DNA from: Marinobacterium iners DSM 11526
GTDB lineage: Bacteria; Pseudomonadota; Gammaproteobacteria; Pseudomonadales; Balneatricaceae
Length of the DNA: 64,000 nucleotides
NCBI RefSeq assembly: GCF_900107855.1
Contig: NZ_FNRJ01000002.1
Coordinates: forward strand, 256,453 to 320,452
Reading direction: 5' to 3'
The number at the start of each line of letters is the position of its first letter. The stretch's first letter is position 1. Both the position numbers and the translations under genes were made by a program. The notes beneath the pieces were generated by a model that was not told where the DNA came from, made no database searches, and saw nothing but the letters and a program-made list of their open reading frames with translations. Positions 35,701 through 44,372 of this stretch are shown here, piece by piece.

Positions 35701-36624
35701 TTCACGAATTTCACGCTCACCCGGCAGAAATACCAGAATATCACCGGGGCCTCCATTTCGCTTGGCGCGATCAATTTCGACCAGCTCATCCACCGCAGCC
35801 AGAATTCCCTGCTGCAGGTCCAACGCCTTCTCATCCTCACCTTCCATTTCATGCAACGGGCGGTAAAGAACATCAACAGGATAGGTGCGACCGGATACTT
35901 CGATCACTGGTGCATCATCAAAGTGCTTTGAGAAACGCTCCAGATCAATGGTGGCTGAGGTGATAATAAGCTTGAGGTCAGGTCGCCGCGGCAATAGACG
36001 TTTGACGTAACCAAGCAGAAAATCGATGTTGAGACTGCGCTCATGGGCTTCATCGATAATCAATACTTCGTACTTATCAAGAAAACGATCATGCTGGGTT
36101 TCAGCAAGCAGAATACCGTCGGTCATCAGCTTGATCTGGGTATTGTCGCTTACCTGATCATGGAACCGCACCTGATACCCCACACGCTCGCCCAGCGAAG
36201 TTTTCAGTTCTTCGGCAATACGAGCAGCAACGGTACGCGCCGCCAATCGGCGTGGCTGGGTGTGGCCGATCAGGCCGCGGCAACCCAGTCCCAGCTCAAG
36301 GCAGAGCTTGGGTATCTGGGTGGTCTTTCCGGAACCGGTCTCGCCAGCGATTACAACCACCTGGTGCTCAGCAATGGCCTTGAGCAGTTCCTCGCGACGT
36401 TCCGATACCGGCAGATCAGGGTATTCAGGCTTTGCAGGCAGGGCTTTCAAACGTTCGACCTGAGCCACTGAAGCGTCAATCTGTTCATTCAGGCGTTGCA
36501 GACGATCCGGGTCCGGCGTTTGAGTATTACGCTGCAAACGGTTGAGATCTCGCTGCAAACGGAAGCGGTCCGCGAGGCGAACCTGCTGCAGCCTCTGTTT
36601 CAAGCTAATAATGGAGTCAGACAA
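32710..36624 (-). CDS. hrpA: ATP-dependent RNA helicase HrpA
   Basis: A 1304-residue DEAH-box helicase that acts on mRNA and stalled ribosomes in the cytosol. Motifs: GETGSGKTTQIPKLCLELG (motif I), THTQPRRLAARTVA-type motif Ia read here as GHTQPRRLAARTVAARIAEE, IIDEAHERSLNIDF (II), IITSATID (III), and QASANQRAGRCGRVAPGVC (VI). Winged-helix, ratchet and the long HrpA-specific C-terminal region follow. There is no ATG near the expected N-terminus. TTG 36624 (LSDSIISLKQRLQQVR) gives a length close to E. coli HrpA (1300) and leaves a 34-base gap after the acyl-CoA ligase stop. It is the last gene of the M23-bactofilin operon. Confidence 0.94.
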   Translation of the reverse strand: MSDSIISLKQRLQQVRLADRFRLQRDLNRLQRNTQTPDPDRLQRLNEQIDASVAQVERLKALPAKPEYPDLPVSERREELLKAIAEHQVVVIAGETGSGKTTQIPKLCLELGLGCRGLIGHTQPRRLAARTVAARIAEELKTSLGERVGYQVRFHDQVSDNTQIKLMTDGILLAETQHDRFLDKYEVLIIDEAHERSLNIDFLLGYVKRLLPRRPDLKLIITSATIDLERFSKHFDDAPVIEVSGRTYPVDVLYRPLHEMEGEDEKALDLQQGILAAVDELVEIDRAKRNGGPGDILVFLPGEREIRETADLLRKAQLRDTEIIPLYARLSLAEQNRVFHGGRAAGRRIVLSTNVAETSLTVPGIRYVIDPGLARISRYSYRSKVQRLPIEAVSQASANQRAGRCGRVAPGVCVRLYSEEDFLGRPEFTDAEIRRTNLAAVILQMLQLKLGDVRDFPFVDPPDSRMVNDGYKLLEELGAVDSSRNLTPIGRQLARLPVDPRIARMVIEAGRLDALREVIIVASALSVQDPRERPHDKRQAADQKHKEYSDEESDFVSLVNLWDLYNEQREALSQSQLRRWCQKRFLSFMRLREWRDVHRQLHLSIRELGLKENTEPADYKAMHCSLLAGLLSQIGFKQEKGEYLGARNRRFKIFPASGVFKKAPKWVMAAELLETSQLFAHQVARIEPEWVEAPARHLIKKTWMEPHWEKKRAQVVATEQVSLFGLIIVPKRKVNYGTIDPVVSHEIFIRAALVEGEYQTSAAFFQHNRELLASVEALEDKSRRRDLLVDEEQLYAFYAQRFEELKGTHVVNGKGFEHWRKQVEQDNPEALFMREEDILQREAAHVTARQYPDHLDLEGAGLKLSYQFEPGAEDDGVTLELPLALLRIAPLQRLEWLVPGMLADKVAAILKGLPKSLRKHYVPVPNYVEAFCAAVVFAEGDLYEALALQLLRMTGIRIDADTLRDVELEPHHRFNLRLRDEKDRVVGEGRDWDALNRRFGDKAEAALQAGPSQQWGKIGITGWGFGELPASLRLRQAGGIEVEVWPALIDRQDSIELKVMPSPDLAQQESLLGICRLLLLSLPAQQLKYLRRDIPQLNQSLILTGKLFERKRLEDEVLLLAARRASGLDPEQLPRDEDRFDALREQMRGSIADEVAQTGQFVLQCHQSVHRINKQLGGRINLQAVPVLNDIKQQLAELMHPHYLSRTEEEWLQQYPRYLQAIEIRLEKYQRDLRQQCLLSDQLSQLWQQYKKKEQECRARHELPQALSRFRWLLEEYRVSLFAQQLGTKVTVSEKRLKQALAEL

Positions 36625-36658
36625 ACCGATACAACCTGTTGCGGGTAAATGAATGTGT

Positions 36659-38317
36659 TCAGAGAGTACGGCGCCCCAGCGCCTGCTCGCGCAACGCACG
36701 GCGCGAAACCTTGCCGATCGAGGTACGCGGTAACTGCTGGCAGAACTCTACCAAGCGCGGCACCTTATAGGGTGTCAGCCGTTCACGGCAATAGTCGCGT
36801 ACTGCCTTGATGGTCAGTTGTTGACTGGCAGGCACCACGTAAAGCTTGATCTGCTCACCACTGCAGCTGTCCGGTAGCCCTATCACAGCGCATTCCAGAA
36901 TATCCGGGTGGCACGCAATAATATCTTCCAGCTCACTGGGATACACTTTGAAGCCTGATACATTAATCACCTCCTTGCGACGGTCAATGATACGCAGATA
37001 ACCCTGTGTATCGATCAGACCGATATCCCCTGTATCCAACCAGCCTTCATGAAAGGCCTGCTGTGTTTCGCCATGCTGATGCCAATAGCCCTGCATCAAT
37101 TGTGGCCCGCGTACGAAAATGGAGCCAATCTCGCCATCGGGCAATCTCTGGTCCTGCTCACCAATGATACGAACCTCTGTATCCGGCAACGGACAACCGA
37201 CACTACCCAGATGAATATCATCGGGCCGGTTCACACTCACCACCGGTGAACACTCGGTCAGGCCGTAACCTTCACAAATAGCGTTGCCCGTCACTTGCTG
37301 CCAGCGTTGTGCCACCGATTGGGTGAGCGCCATACCGCCTGAAATGGTCAGCTTCAAGCGACCAAAGTCCAGGCGCTGAAACTCCGGTTGCTGACATAGA
37401 AAGATGAACAGAGGGTTGATTCCGGCCACTACAGTCGGATCGAAACGATCCCAGCATTTGACCAGAGTCCGGATACGACGCGGGTCCGGTACCAGCTCAA
37501 TACAGCTACCAATGCTCAACATGACCAGCGTCAACATGAACGAGTAGATATGATACAGCGGCAAGGGTTGCAGTAGTTTTTCCTGACCCGGCTCACAATA
37601 GTGGTCAAGCAAGGCACGAATCTGGACCAGATTCGCCAGCAGTGCCTTTTCGCTCAGCATGGCACCCTTGGCAGGCCCTGTCGTTCCACCGGTGTACTGC
37701 AACAATGCCAACGACTCCTGTTGGCCGAACCGCTCCGGCGGCTGCCAGATCAAGCCGCCGCCCTTTTGCATCACTTGGGTCAAGCGCATGCATTGTATAC
37801 CTGATAATTGTGGTACCGGCTGGAGCAACTGAGCCGCACCGCCTCGTTTAAAGCGGGCGGCCAGATTCAGCACCCAGCGCTTGCGCAGAGGATGCAGATC
37901 ACCCAGCTCGGTGGTAACCAGATATTCGATTTCGGTGCCGGCAAGCTGTTGACACACCTGCGCCTGCAGCGGCGCAAAGGCAACCAGCGCACGCGCACCC
38001 GAGTCTTTCAAGTGCTGACACAGCTCTTCACAGCAGTAAAGGGGATTGGTATTCACCACCACCAGCCCAGCCCGGCGAGCCCCAAACAACACCACTGGAT
38101 ATTGCATCAGGTTGGGGAGTTGTAATGCGATTCGGTCGCCCGGCTGCAAATCGGTTTCATGCTGCACCCAGGCGGCAAAGCGGCGTGACAGGCGATCCAG
38201 ATCAGCAAAGCTGATACTGGCTCCCATATGCCCAAAGGCCGGACGTTCATCAAAACGGCGCGCCAGCAACTGGAGCATGTCGGACAGACTGTCGAACTGC
38301 GGCCCGGGCGCCTGCAT
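36659..38317 (-). CDS. Fatty acyl-CoA synthetase (FadD-like AMP-forming ligase)
   Basis: A 552-residue acyl-activating enzyme expected to form fatty acyl-CoA through an acyl-adenylate. Key motifs: LLQYTGGTTGPAKGAMLS (P-loop), CEGYGLTECSPVVSVN, HEGWLDTGDIGLIDTQGYLR, and IDRRKEVINVSGFKVYPSE with PRTSIGKVSRRAL at the end, holding the catalytic Lys. Length and motifs match long-chain FadD, but chain-length preference cannot be read. The start codon shares one base with the amidotransferase stop (TGATG), so it is coupled to that gene, an unusual partnership. Confidence 0.9.
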   Translation of the reverse strand: MQAPGPQFDSLSDMLQLLARRFDERPAFGHMGASISFADLDRLSRRFAAWVQHETDLQPGDRIALQLPNLMQYPVVLFGARRAGLVVVNTNPLYCCEELCQHLKDSGARALVAFAPLQAQVCQQLAGTEIEYLVTTELGDLHPLRKRWVLNLAARFKRGGAAQLLQPVPQLSGIQCMRLTQVMQKGGGLIWQPPERFGQQESLALLQYTGGTTGPAKGAMLSEKALLANLVQIRALLDHYCEPGQEKLLQPLPLYHIYSFMLTLVMLSIGSCIELVPDPRRIRTLVKCWDRFDPTVVAGINPLFIFLCQQPEFQRLDFGRLKLTISGGMALTQSVAQRWQQVTGNAICEGYGLTECSPVVSVNRPDDIHLGSVGCPLPDTEVRIIGEQDQRLPDGEIGSIFVRGPQLMQGYWHQHGETQQAFHEGWLDTGDIGLIDTQGYLRIIDRRKEVINVSGFKVYPSELEDIIACHPDILECAVIGLPDSCSGEQIKLYVVPASQQLTIKAVRDYCRERLTPYKVPRLVEFCQQLPRTSIGKVSRRALREQALGRRTL

Positions 38318-39105
38318 CAGGACGCCTCCGACAAATCACATACAACTTCGCCGTCATTGAATACAACCAACTCACCCGCCTGCAGTCGCTGCCACTGTTC
38401 GTTATCCGTGAGCGGTTCGGTGGCAATGACAGTAACCACGTCATTCGGTGTTGTTTCAGCGCCAAAGTCCACGCTCATCTCGCAATCTTTCAGCCGAGCC
38501 TCGCCAAAAGGTGCCCGCCGTGTAATCCAGGCCAGCTTGGTACTGCAATAACAGAACAAATGGGTAGACTCACTCAACAGCATGTTGAACACGCCCAGCC
38601 CGCGCAGCCTCTCACAGCACTGGTGAATAAAGCGCTCCAGCTCATGCAAATCAGTTGGACGTTCGGGGTAGCGGTTACGGATCTGATCCAACAGCCAGCA
38701 GAAGGCATATTCGCTGTCGGTGGTACCCACCGGATGATAGAACTTCAATGGCCAGTCGAACAGGTTCGGGTCAAGCTGACCGTTATGGGCATAGGTCCAG
38801 CTATAGCCCCACAGTTCACGACTGAACGGGTGAGTATTTTCCAGGCAAACCTGGCCGACATTGGCCTGACGAATATGGCTGATCACCACCCTGCTCTTGA
38901 TCGAGTAGTCCGCGACCAGATTCGCGATGCGCGAGTCTGCACTGGGCTTGGGATCATGAAAGCAGCGCAGCCCCTTGCCCTCATAAAAGGCGATACCCCA
39001 ACCATCCCGATGCGGACCGGTGCGACCACCGCGCTGCATTAGACCAGTAAAGCTGAAACAGATATCCGTCGGCACATTGGCACTCATGCCAAGTAATTCG
39101 CACAT
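38317..39105 (-). CDS. Class II glutamine amidotransferase (YafJ type), copy 1
   Basis: A 262-residue N-terminal-nucleophile hydrolase. Cys2 (MCELLGMS) becomes the N-terminal nucleophile after Met removal. Conserved glutaminase residues are seen in [37 protein letters not shown] and [14 protein letters not shown]. There is no synthetase domain, so ammonia or glutamyl transfer must serve a separate partner. It sits three bases after the bactofilin gene and overlaps the acyl-CoA ligase by one base. A second member of the family is at 61520-62359. The physiological role of this family is not established. Confidence 0.9.
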   Translation of the reverse strand: MCELLGMSANVPTDICFSFTGLMQRGGRTGPHRDGWGIAFYEGKGLRCFHDPKPSADSRIANLVADYSIKSRVVISHIRQANVGQVCLENTHPFSRELWGYSWTYAHNGQLDPNLFDWPLKFYHPVGTTDSEYAFCWLLDQIRNRYPERPTDLHELERFIHQCCERLRGLGVFNMLLSESTHLFCYCSTKLAWITRRAPFGEARLKDCEMSVDFGAETTPNDVVTVIATEPLTDNEQWQRLQAGELVVFNDGEVVCDLSEAS

Positions 39106-39108
39106 GGC

Positions 39109-39576
39109 CTAGCTTCCCTTGGCGCTGAGGGTAATACGGTCCGGCAGCGAGTCGATCAGACTGTAGTCGATGCTGCCACTGTGTTCACGCATTGCCTCTT
39201 CAGGGTGATATTCCAGCTGTGGCGTAACCTGAAGCCGGCGCTCGCCGACAAAACAACCTTGTGGGTCAATGCTCAGATTATCACTGTAGACGGTGGCGCG
39301 TACCTGCCCGCCACGCTCGATATGCAGCTGATCGCAGATCAGTTCACCCTCCAGCACACCACTGACTGTTACGTTGCGTGCCTTGATACGGCCACGAACA
39401 CAGCCATGGCGCCCGATAGAGATATCCTCGGACGAATCAACACTGCCCTCAAATAGGCCATCCACATGCATCTTGCCGGATACCTGGGTATCACCCTTGA
39501 AGTGATTGCCCTGAGCGATGATGGTTACTGCAGACCGACCTGATTTAGCGGATACATCGCGTTTAATGATTCCCAA
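39109..39576 (-). CDS. Bactofilin
   Basis: A 155-residue polymerising cytoskeletal protein. The DUF583 right-handed beta-helix core runs about residues 17-120, with short repeats such as VSGKMHVDGLFEGSV, ISIGRHGCVRGRIKARNVTV and VSGVLEGELICDQLHIE. Flanking tails are flexible. The start is TTG 39576 behind an excellent GAGGAGG site, four bases away; this places the first 52 bases inside the 3' end of the M23 peptidase gene. No later start keeps the core whole. Bactofilins and M23 endopeptidases act together in cell-shape control in other bacteria (CcmA with Csd proteins in Helicobacter), which fits this pairing. Confidence 0.92.
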   Translation of the reverse strand: MGIIKRDVSAKSGRSAVTIIAQGNHFKGDTQVSGKMHVDGLFEGSVDSSEDISIGRHGCVRGRIKARNVTVSGVLEGELICDQLHIERGGQVRATVYSDNLSIDPQGCFVGERRLQVTPQLEYHPEEAMREHSGSIDYSLIDSLPDRITLSAKGS

Positions 39577-40460
39577 GGTACCTCCTCGACACGACTGAAC
39601 AGGGAGTCGAAATTATCCAGCCCCCATTGTACAAAGGGCTCCGGGTTCAGAGGCCGATACAGATGTCGCACCTCGTAGTGTAGATGAGCACCGGTGGAGC
39701 GACCGGTGTTGCCACTCAGTCCGATCTGCTGCCCCTTGTAGACAAAGCTGCCGCTTTTGACCTGCACCTTGTGCAGATGCGCATAATAGGTCTTGAAACC
39801 GAAATTATGCTGCAGAATGATCAGATTGCCAAAGCCGCTGCCCTTGCGATAGCCGGCATACTCAACCACACCATCTGCTGTGGCATACACGGGTGTGCCT
39901 GTGTCAGCCTTAAAGTCAGTACCATTGTGCATTTTGCGGGTTTTGAGCACCGGATGGAAACGCATGCCGTAGCTGTCATTCACCTGCTCCGCCTGGATCG
40001 GCACCCCGTTGGGAATACTGTGCAGCAGGAACAAACGCTGACGAGCGGCCAGCCGAGCGAGTTCCAGCCTTTGCTCAGCATTATCGGCAGCGCTGTCTTC
40101 AGCCAAAAGCCCCAGCATCGATTCCAGATCATCCAGAGCAGTACTGAATTGATGATTTTCCAACGCGAGTTGCTCACGTTCTTCTGACAGACTGGACAGG
40201 GTTGCACCCAACTCCCCCAGCTCGGATATGTAGAGCTGCTGGGTACCCAGTAACATTTCATACTGCTCGTTCAAACTTTGATGGTCACGTTCCAGATCCG
40301 TCAGATTATCGTGGGTCTTCATCAATAACCAATTGGATACAAAAAAGCTCAGCGCTGACACCAGCAGGAACATCAGCATCAAATAGCCCAATACCCGGTG
40401 AAGGGAATACTGCCGGGAGCCACGCACGGTGGTCAGTGTCAGAATCAGCTTACGTCGCAA
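39525..40460 (-). CDS. M23 family metallopeptidase with transmembrane anchor and coiled coil
   Basis: A 311-residue envelope protein. One transmembrane helix (about residues 24-46, GYLMLMFLLVSALSFFVSNW) anchors it in the inner membrane. A periplasmic coiled coil (about 50-130) leads to a LytM/M23 domain that should cut peptidoglycan cross-links. Zinc ligands are present: KMHNGTDFKADTG (HxxxD) and GAHLHYEVRH (HxH). SYGMRFHPVL is the usual domain start. The gene overlaps the bactofilin gene by 52 bases and heads a five-gene operon. The divergent neighbour is the PutA-like gene. A TATAGT box is at 40490-40495 on the minus strand. Confidence 0.92.
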   Translation of the reverse strand: MRRKLILTLTTVRGSRQYSLHRVLGYLMLMFLLVSALSFFVSNWLLMKTHDNLTDLERDHQSLNEQYEMLLGTQQLYISELGELGATLSSLSEEREQLALENHQFSTALDDLESMLGLLAEDSAADNAEQRLELARLAARQRLFLLHSIPNGVPIQAEQVNDSYGMRFHPVLKTRKMHNGTDFKADTGTPVYATADGVVEYAGYRKGSGFGNLIILQHNFGFKTYYAHLHKVQVKSGSFVYKGQQIGLSGNTGRSTGAHLHYEVRHLYRPLNPEPFVQWGLDNFDSLFSRVEEVPWESLNAMYPLNQVGLQ

Positions 40461-40616
40461 ACGGGATACTCATACGCTCAAATCCAGCTACTATAACCCG
40501 AGTACCCCCATGCCACCAGTAACACGACCCTGATCAATGCCGCTGGCAAAAGGGAGTTTCTGGAGCGTTTTTTAAGGTAGACTGGGTCACGACCACTCAT
40601 TGTGCGGAGTAGATGG

Positions 40617-42980
40617 ATGTTACCGCTGGCACTCTATATTTCGGATGAATTCAGGCTGTTGAGTCGAGCCCAGCTGCAACGAGGTGTAAGCCAATACTTT
40701 ACGGTCCCTGACCAGCTATTGGTCAGTGCCTGGCAGGAATTGAAAAACCTGACACCGGAAGTATGGCAACCCGGGCGCAGGCAAGAACAAATCCAGACGG
40801 ATATCTGTCTGCCGACACGGCTGCCACCGCCGCTGAGCATTGAAGAATCCAATCAGCGCTTCAACCAATATCTGAACTCACCAACACCGCGGAACACCCC
40901 GCTGATCATTAACCCTGCTGATCTGCACCCCCGTTTCGAGCCGCTTCTGCGCGAGCGAATCAGCGAGGGAATCAGCAAACGGCTACAGGTAATTGCCCTG
41001 GCTGCGCGCGAGCAGGGACGCGAAGTGCTGTTACTCTCCCCTTCGGAAGAGGCTCTCGAACTTACACTGGGCATTTTTACCAGTACCCTTGCCCTGCCGG
41101 GCCTGGAAGGCTGGAATCATTTTGGCATCTGCCTTCCGACAGCATCAAAACGCGCACTTCCAACCCTGGGATACCTGGAACACCTGGGACGTGCGTTCAA
41201 GCTTAACATTCCGGTCCTGCTGCTGACTGGCGCACCGGAGACCTCGGAAATCAGTAACGCCCAACACCTCGGCTACCCTGAATATCCGGTCATGACCGAC
41301 CCTGCACACTGCGACATCGCATTTGAGCTGTGCGACACTTTCCTGCACAGTACCAATAACACCTGCCTGCGTACCCGACTCGCCAAATCCCGCCCTTTTC
41401 CTGATCACTATTCAGCTCCGTTACCACCAACCGACATCTACTTGCCTGCCAGACTGAACGCCACCGGCCCCATACGCGGCCAATGGTTGATTGAACAGGC
41501 ACTGCAGGACGCATTGCAGCGTGTTCAACGGGAAAGATGGGTTGCCTGCCCTCTGATCGCAGGCGAGAGCTGCACCGATACGCTGGCCAGAGAGCGCTTT
41601 AACCCTGCTCATGTTGAAGACATGATCGGCGAGGTTTGCGACTGTACCGAAGCGCAGGTGCGTGAAGCATTTCAGCTGGCCGTGGAAGCACAGCCCGGCT
41701 GGAATGACGTTCACGTCTCTCACCGCGCTGATCTGATTCTACGCTGGGGGCAGCGGTTACAACAGGAACTGAATACACTGGCCACATTGTGTGTTCGCGA
41801 ATCAGGGCTTGTGCTGAATGATGTACTGGGTGATCTGCGTACCGCCATCAACCTGTGCTACTACTATAGCGCTCAGGCTCGAACACAGCTGCAGACACGC
41901 CCCCTGCACGGTCTGCCCGGTGAGGTAAACCAGCTGGAACTGCACGGCCGCGGTGTCTACATTTGCATCACGGATGACAACGACCCCCTGGCCACTCTTG
42001 TGGGTCAACTTGCGGCCATTCTGGTTAGCGGCAATGCCGTTTTGGTCAATACAGGCAGCGCCACGGCTTTCAGCGCGACTCGACTGATCGAGCTGCTGCT
42101 GGAAACCGGTCTGCCTGAGTCGCTTGTCGCGCTGCTGCCAGGCCCTACCGAACGGGTTTCGGCCTGGATGGCTGAAGACTACCGGCTGGCAGGTGCCGTG
42201 TTTTTTGGTGATGCCAGTGAAGCCACAGCTCTGAATGCGATGATCAGCAACCGCTCAGGGGCTCCGCTGGTACCGCCTCTGACTCACAGCAGCCTACCTG
42301 GTACTCAGCTGGTTGACCGACCACTGGACAACCGTGAAGTGCGCGAACTAATGCACAGTGCCTTCAGTTTTGCCGGCCAGAGACGCGCCTCGCTGGGCAT
42401 GCTTTATATTGAAGAGTCGATAGCCGACCAGCTGGAAGCCCAACTGATCAGCAGCCTGCAGCTTTTGCACCTGGGCGATCCGGCAGAACCTGACACCGAT
42501 ATTGGCCCACTGGTCAGCCGTCATCAGATGGACCGGGTCTATCACCACATTGAGCGACTGCGGGTGCGTGATCGCTTGCTGGCACAACTGCCACTGGACG
42601 ACCGCCATGACAATGGCTTTTTTGTACCCCCAACGCTGCTGCGACTGTACACCCTGGATGAGCTGCAAGACTGTGTAAATGGCCCCATCCTGCACCTCAT
42701 CCGTTACAACCGGGAAAACCTGCAGCGTGTGATCGACGAAATCAACCGTTACTGCCAGGGGCAGGCATTCGGCATTCACACCCATGATGAAGCACTGATC
42801 GCTCGGGTGCGACAACAGCTGCAGGCCGGCAGCCTGATGATCAACCGCAGCCTGGCCGACCTGTCAGCCGGAGTAAGACCTGCCGGCGGGGCAGGCACAT
42901 CGGGTACCGGGCCGCTCTATGGCGGCCCCAATTACCTCACATCATTTGTGCGTGAACGCACCATCTCGCGCCAGCTCTGA
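40617..42980 (+). CDS. PutA-derived protein with truncated proline dehydrogenase and degenerate P5C dehydrogenase domains
   Basis: A 787-residue protein (ATG 40617; GGAG seven bases upstream). Residues ~120-240 match the first half of the PutA proline dehydrogenase barrel, for example GWNHFGICLPTASKRALPTL and IPVLLLTGAPETSEISNAQ, but the FAD/proline-contacting Lys is Thr204 and the second half of the barrel is missing. From ~275 on it follows the P5C dehydrogenase domain: RFNPAHVEDMIGEV, VGQLAAILVSGNAVLVN, SAFSFAGQRRASL, and NRSLADLSAGVRPAGGAG. The catalytic Cys of GQRC is Arg590 (CGC for TGC), and the general-base Glu is not found. Asn455 is kept. Activity of either kind is unlikely. The intact frame argues for a retained non-catalytic role. 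Confidence 0.82.
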   Translation: MLPLALYISDEFRLLSRAQLQRGVSQYFTVPDQLLVSAWQELKNLTPEVWQPGRRQEQIQTDICLPTRLPPPLSIEESNQRFNQYLNSPTPRNTPLIINPADLHPRFEPLLRERISEGISKRLQVIALAAREQGREVLLLSPSEEALELTLGIFTSTLALPGLEGWNHFGICLPTASKRALPTLGYLEHLGRAFKLNIPVLLLTGAPETSEISNAQHLGYPEYPVMTDPAHCDIAFELCDTFLHSTNNTCLRTRLAKSRPFPDHYSAPLPPTDIYLPARLNATGPIRGQWLIEQALQDALQRVQRERWVACPLIAGESCTDTLARERFNPAHVEDMIGEVCDCTEAQVREAFQLAVEAQPGWNDVHVSHRADLILRWGQRLQQELNTLATLCVRESGLVLNDVLGDLRTAINLCYYYSAQARTQLQTRPLHGLPGEVNQLELHGRGVYICITDDNDPLATLVGQLAAILVSGNAVLVNTGSATAFSATRLIELLLETGLPESLVALLPGPTERVSAWMAEDYRLAGAVFFGDASEATALNAMISNRSGAPLVPPLTHSSLPGTQLVDRPLDNREVRELMHSAFSFAGQRRASLGMLYIEESIADQLEAQLISSLQLLHLGDPAEPDTDIGPLVSRHQMDRVYHHIERLRVRDRLLAQLPLDDRHDNGFFVPPTLLRLYTLDELQDCVNGPILHLIRYNRENLQRVIDEINRYCQGQAFGIHTHDEALIARVRQQLQAGSLMINRSLADLSAGVRPAGGAGTSGTGPLYGGPNYLTSFVRERTISRQL

Positions 42981-44372
42981 TCAACCGGCCGAGGCACGAT
43001 TGTTTCGTGCCAGCCGGAAGCAGGGCTGGTAATCGTCATGATTAATCTTCATGCGGCGCTGTGAAACGAAGGATTCCAGCAACTCATCCAGTGCCTCGAT
43101 CACCTCAGGTTCGCCGTGCAGCTCGAACGGCCCATGTTGCTCAATGGCTCGAATGCCCGGCTCCTTGACGTTACCAGCCACAATGCCGGACAGCGCACAA
43201 CGCAACTGGGCTGCCAGCTCATGATCCTCCTGCCGACGAGACAGGTTAAGCCCGCGCATGTTGGCGTGTGTCGGCTCGAAAGTCTGCTGCAGCGACAACG
43301 GGATATGCAGCTGCCAGTTGAAATGGTACGCCTCTCCGGTCGCCTTTCGATATGAAGTCACGGCTTCCAGCCCCACCCGCATCCGCTCCGCCACCTCATA
43401 CGCATCATCCACAACGATTTCATAGCAGCTGGCGGCACGCTCACCCAGCGTATTGCGGATAAAGCGATCCACGGTTTCAAAGTAGGCCTCGCTGCCAGCG
43501 GGACCGGTAAAGATCAGCGGGAATGGCTGTTCTGTATTATCCTGCTGCAGCAAAATGCCAAGGATGTACAAAATTTCTTCTGCTGTACCAACCCCCCCGG
43601 GGAATACGACAAAACCGTGCCCAAGCCGTACGAACGCTTCCAGTCGACGCTCGATATCAGGCATGATGATCAGCTCGTTAACAATCGGATTGGGAGACTC
43701 AGCCGCAATAATGCCTGGCTCCGAGATACCCACATAACGGCCATCGTGGATACGCTGCTTGGCATGAGCAATCGTGGCGCCCTTCATCGGCCCCTTCATG
43801 GCTCCCGGACCACAGCCGGTACAGATATTCATGCCGCGCAGGCCCATCTCGTAGCCCACCCGCTTGGTATAGTCATATTCAACCTGATTGATCGAATGTC
43901 CGCCCCAGCATACCACCATGTTCGGCTTCACATGGGGCCGCAGAGCATTGGCATGACGCAGGGTGTTGAATACCTGATTGGAGATGGTACCGGACAGGTC
44001 CAGCCCCTCACAGCAGCCATCAATTTTGTCACTGACATATAGCAGGTCACGCAGCACCGCAAACAGGTGCTCGTGAATCCCCTGAATCAGCTCACCATCG
44101 ACAAACGCTGCGGCTGGTGCATTGATCAGGTCCAGCTGTACCCCTCGGTGCTTCTGACTGATCTGTACATCGAACTCGCGAAAGCGATTCAGCACCAAAC
44201 GGGTACTGTCCATTTCGCTGCCACAGTTTAAGACCGCCAGTGCACACTGACGAAACAGGTTGTACAGGCCGCCCTGGCTTTTGTCCTGCAGCCGGGCCAC
44301 TTCATAAGGTGAAAGAACATCGAGATTGTCCAGCGGTGTTACGCTGGAGGTAATGTAGTGCTCGGTCATCAT
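42981..44372 (-). CDS. ppnN: Purine/pyrimidine nucleotide 5'-monophosphate nucleosidase PpnN (YgdH)
   Basis: A 463-residue cytosolic enzyme that cleaves nucleoside monophosphates to base and ribose 5-phosphate; the E. coli enzyme is controlled by (p)ppGpp. The LOG-like catalytic core shows VCWGGHSINQVEYDYTKRVG, NICTGCGPGAMKGPMKGA, and VFPGGVGTAEEILYILGILL with the PGGxGT motif. N- and C-terminal extensions, which bind the alarmone in the E. coli protein, are present, and the length equals YgdH (454) closely. AAGGAGG precedes two adjacent ATGs (44372 and 44369); either may be used. Its stop codon touches that of the PutA-like gene with no gap. Confidence 0.93.
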   Translation of the reverse strand: MMTEHYITSSVTPLDNLDVLSPYEVARLQDKSQGGLYNLFRQCALAVLNCGSEMDSTRLVLNRFREFDVQISQKHRGVQLDLINAPAAAFVDGELIQGIHEHLFAVLRDLLYVSDKIDGCCEGLDLSGTISNQVFNTLRHANALRPHVKPNMVVCWGGHSINQVEYDYTKRVGYEMGLRGMNICTGCGPGAMKGPMKGATIAHAKQRIHDGRYVGISEPGIIAAESPNPIVNELIIMPDIERRLEAFVRLGHGFVVFPGGVGTAEEILYILGILLQQDNTEQPFPLIFTGPAGSEAYFETVDRFIRNTLGERAASCYEIVVDDAYEVAERMRVGLEAVTSYRKATGEAYHFNWQLHIPLSLQQTFEPTHANMRGLNLSRRQEDHELAAQLRCALSGIVAGNVKEPGIRAIEQHGPFELHGEPEVIEALDELLESFVSQRRMKINHDDYQPCFRLARNNRASAG

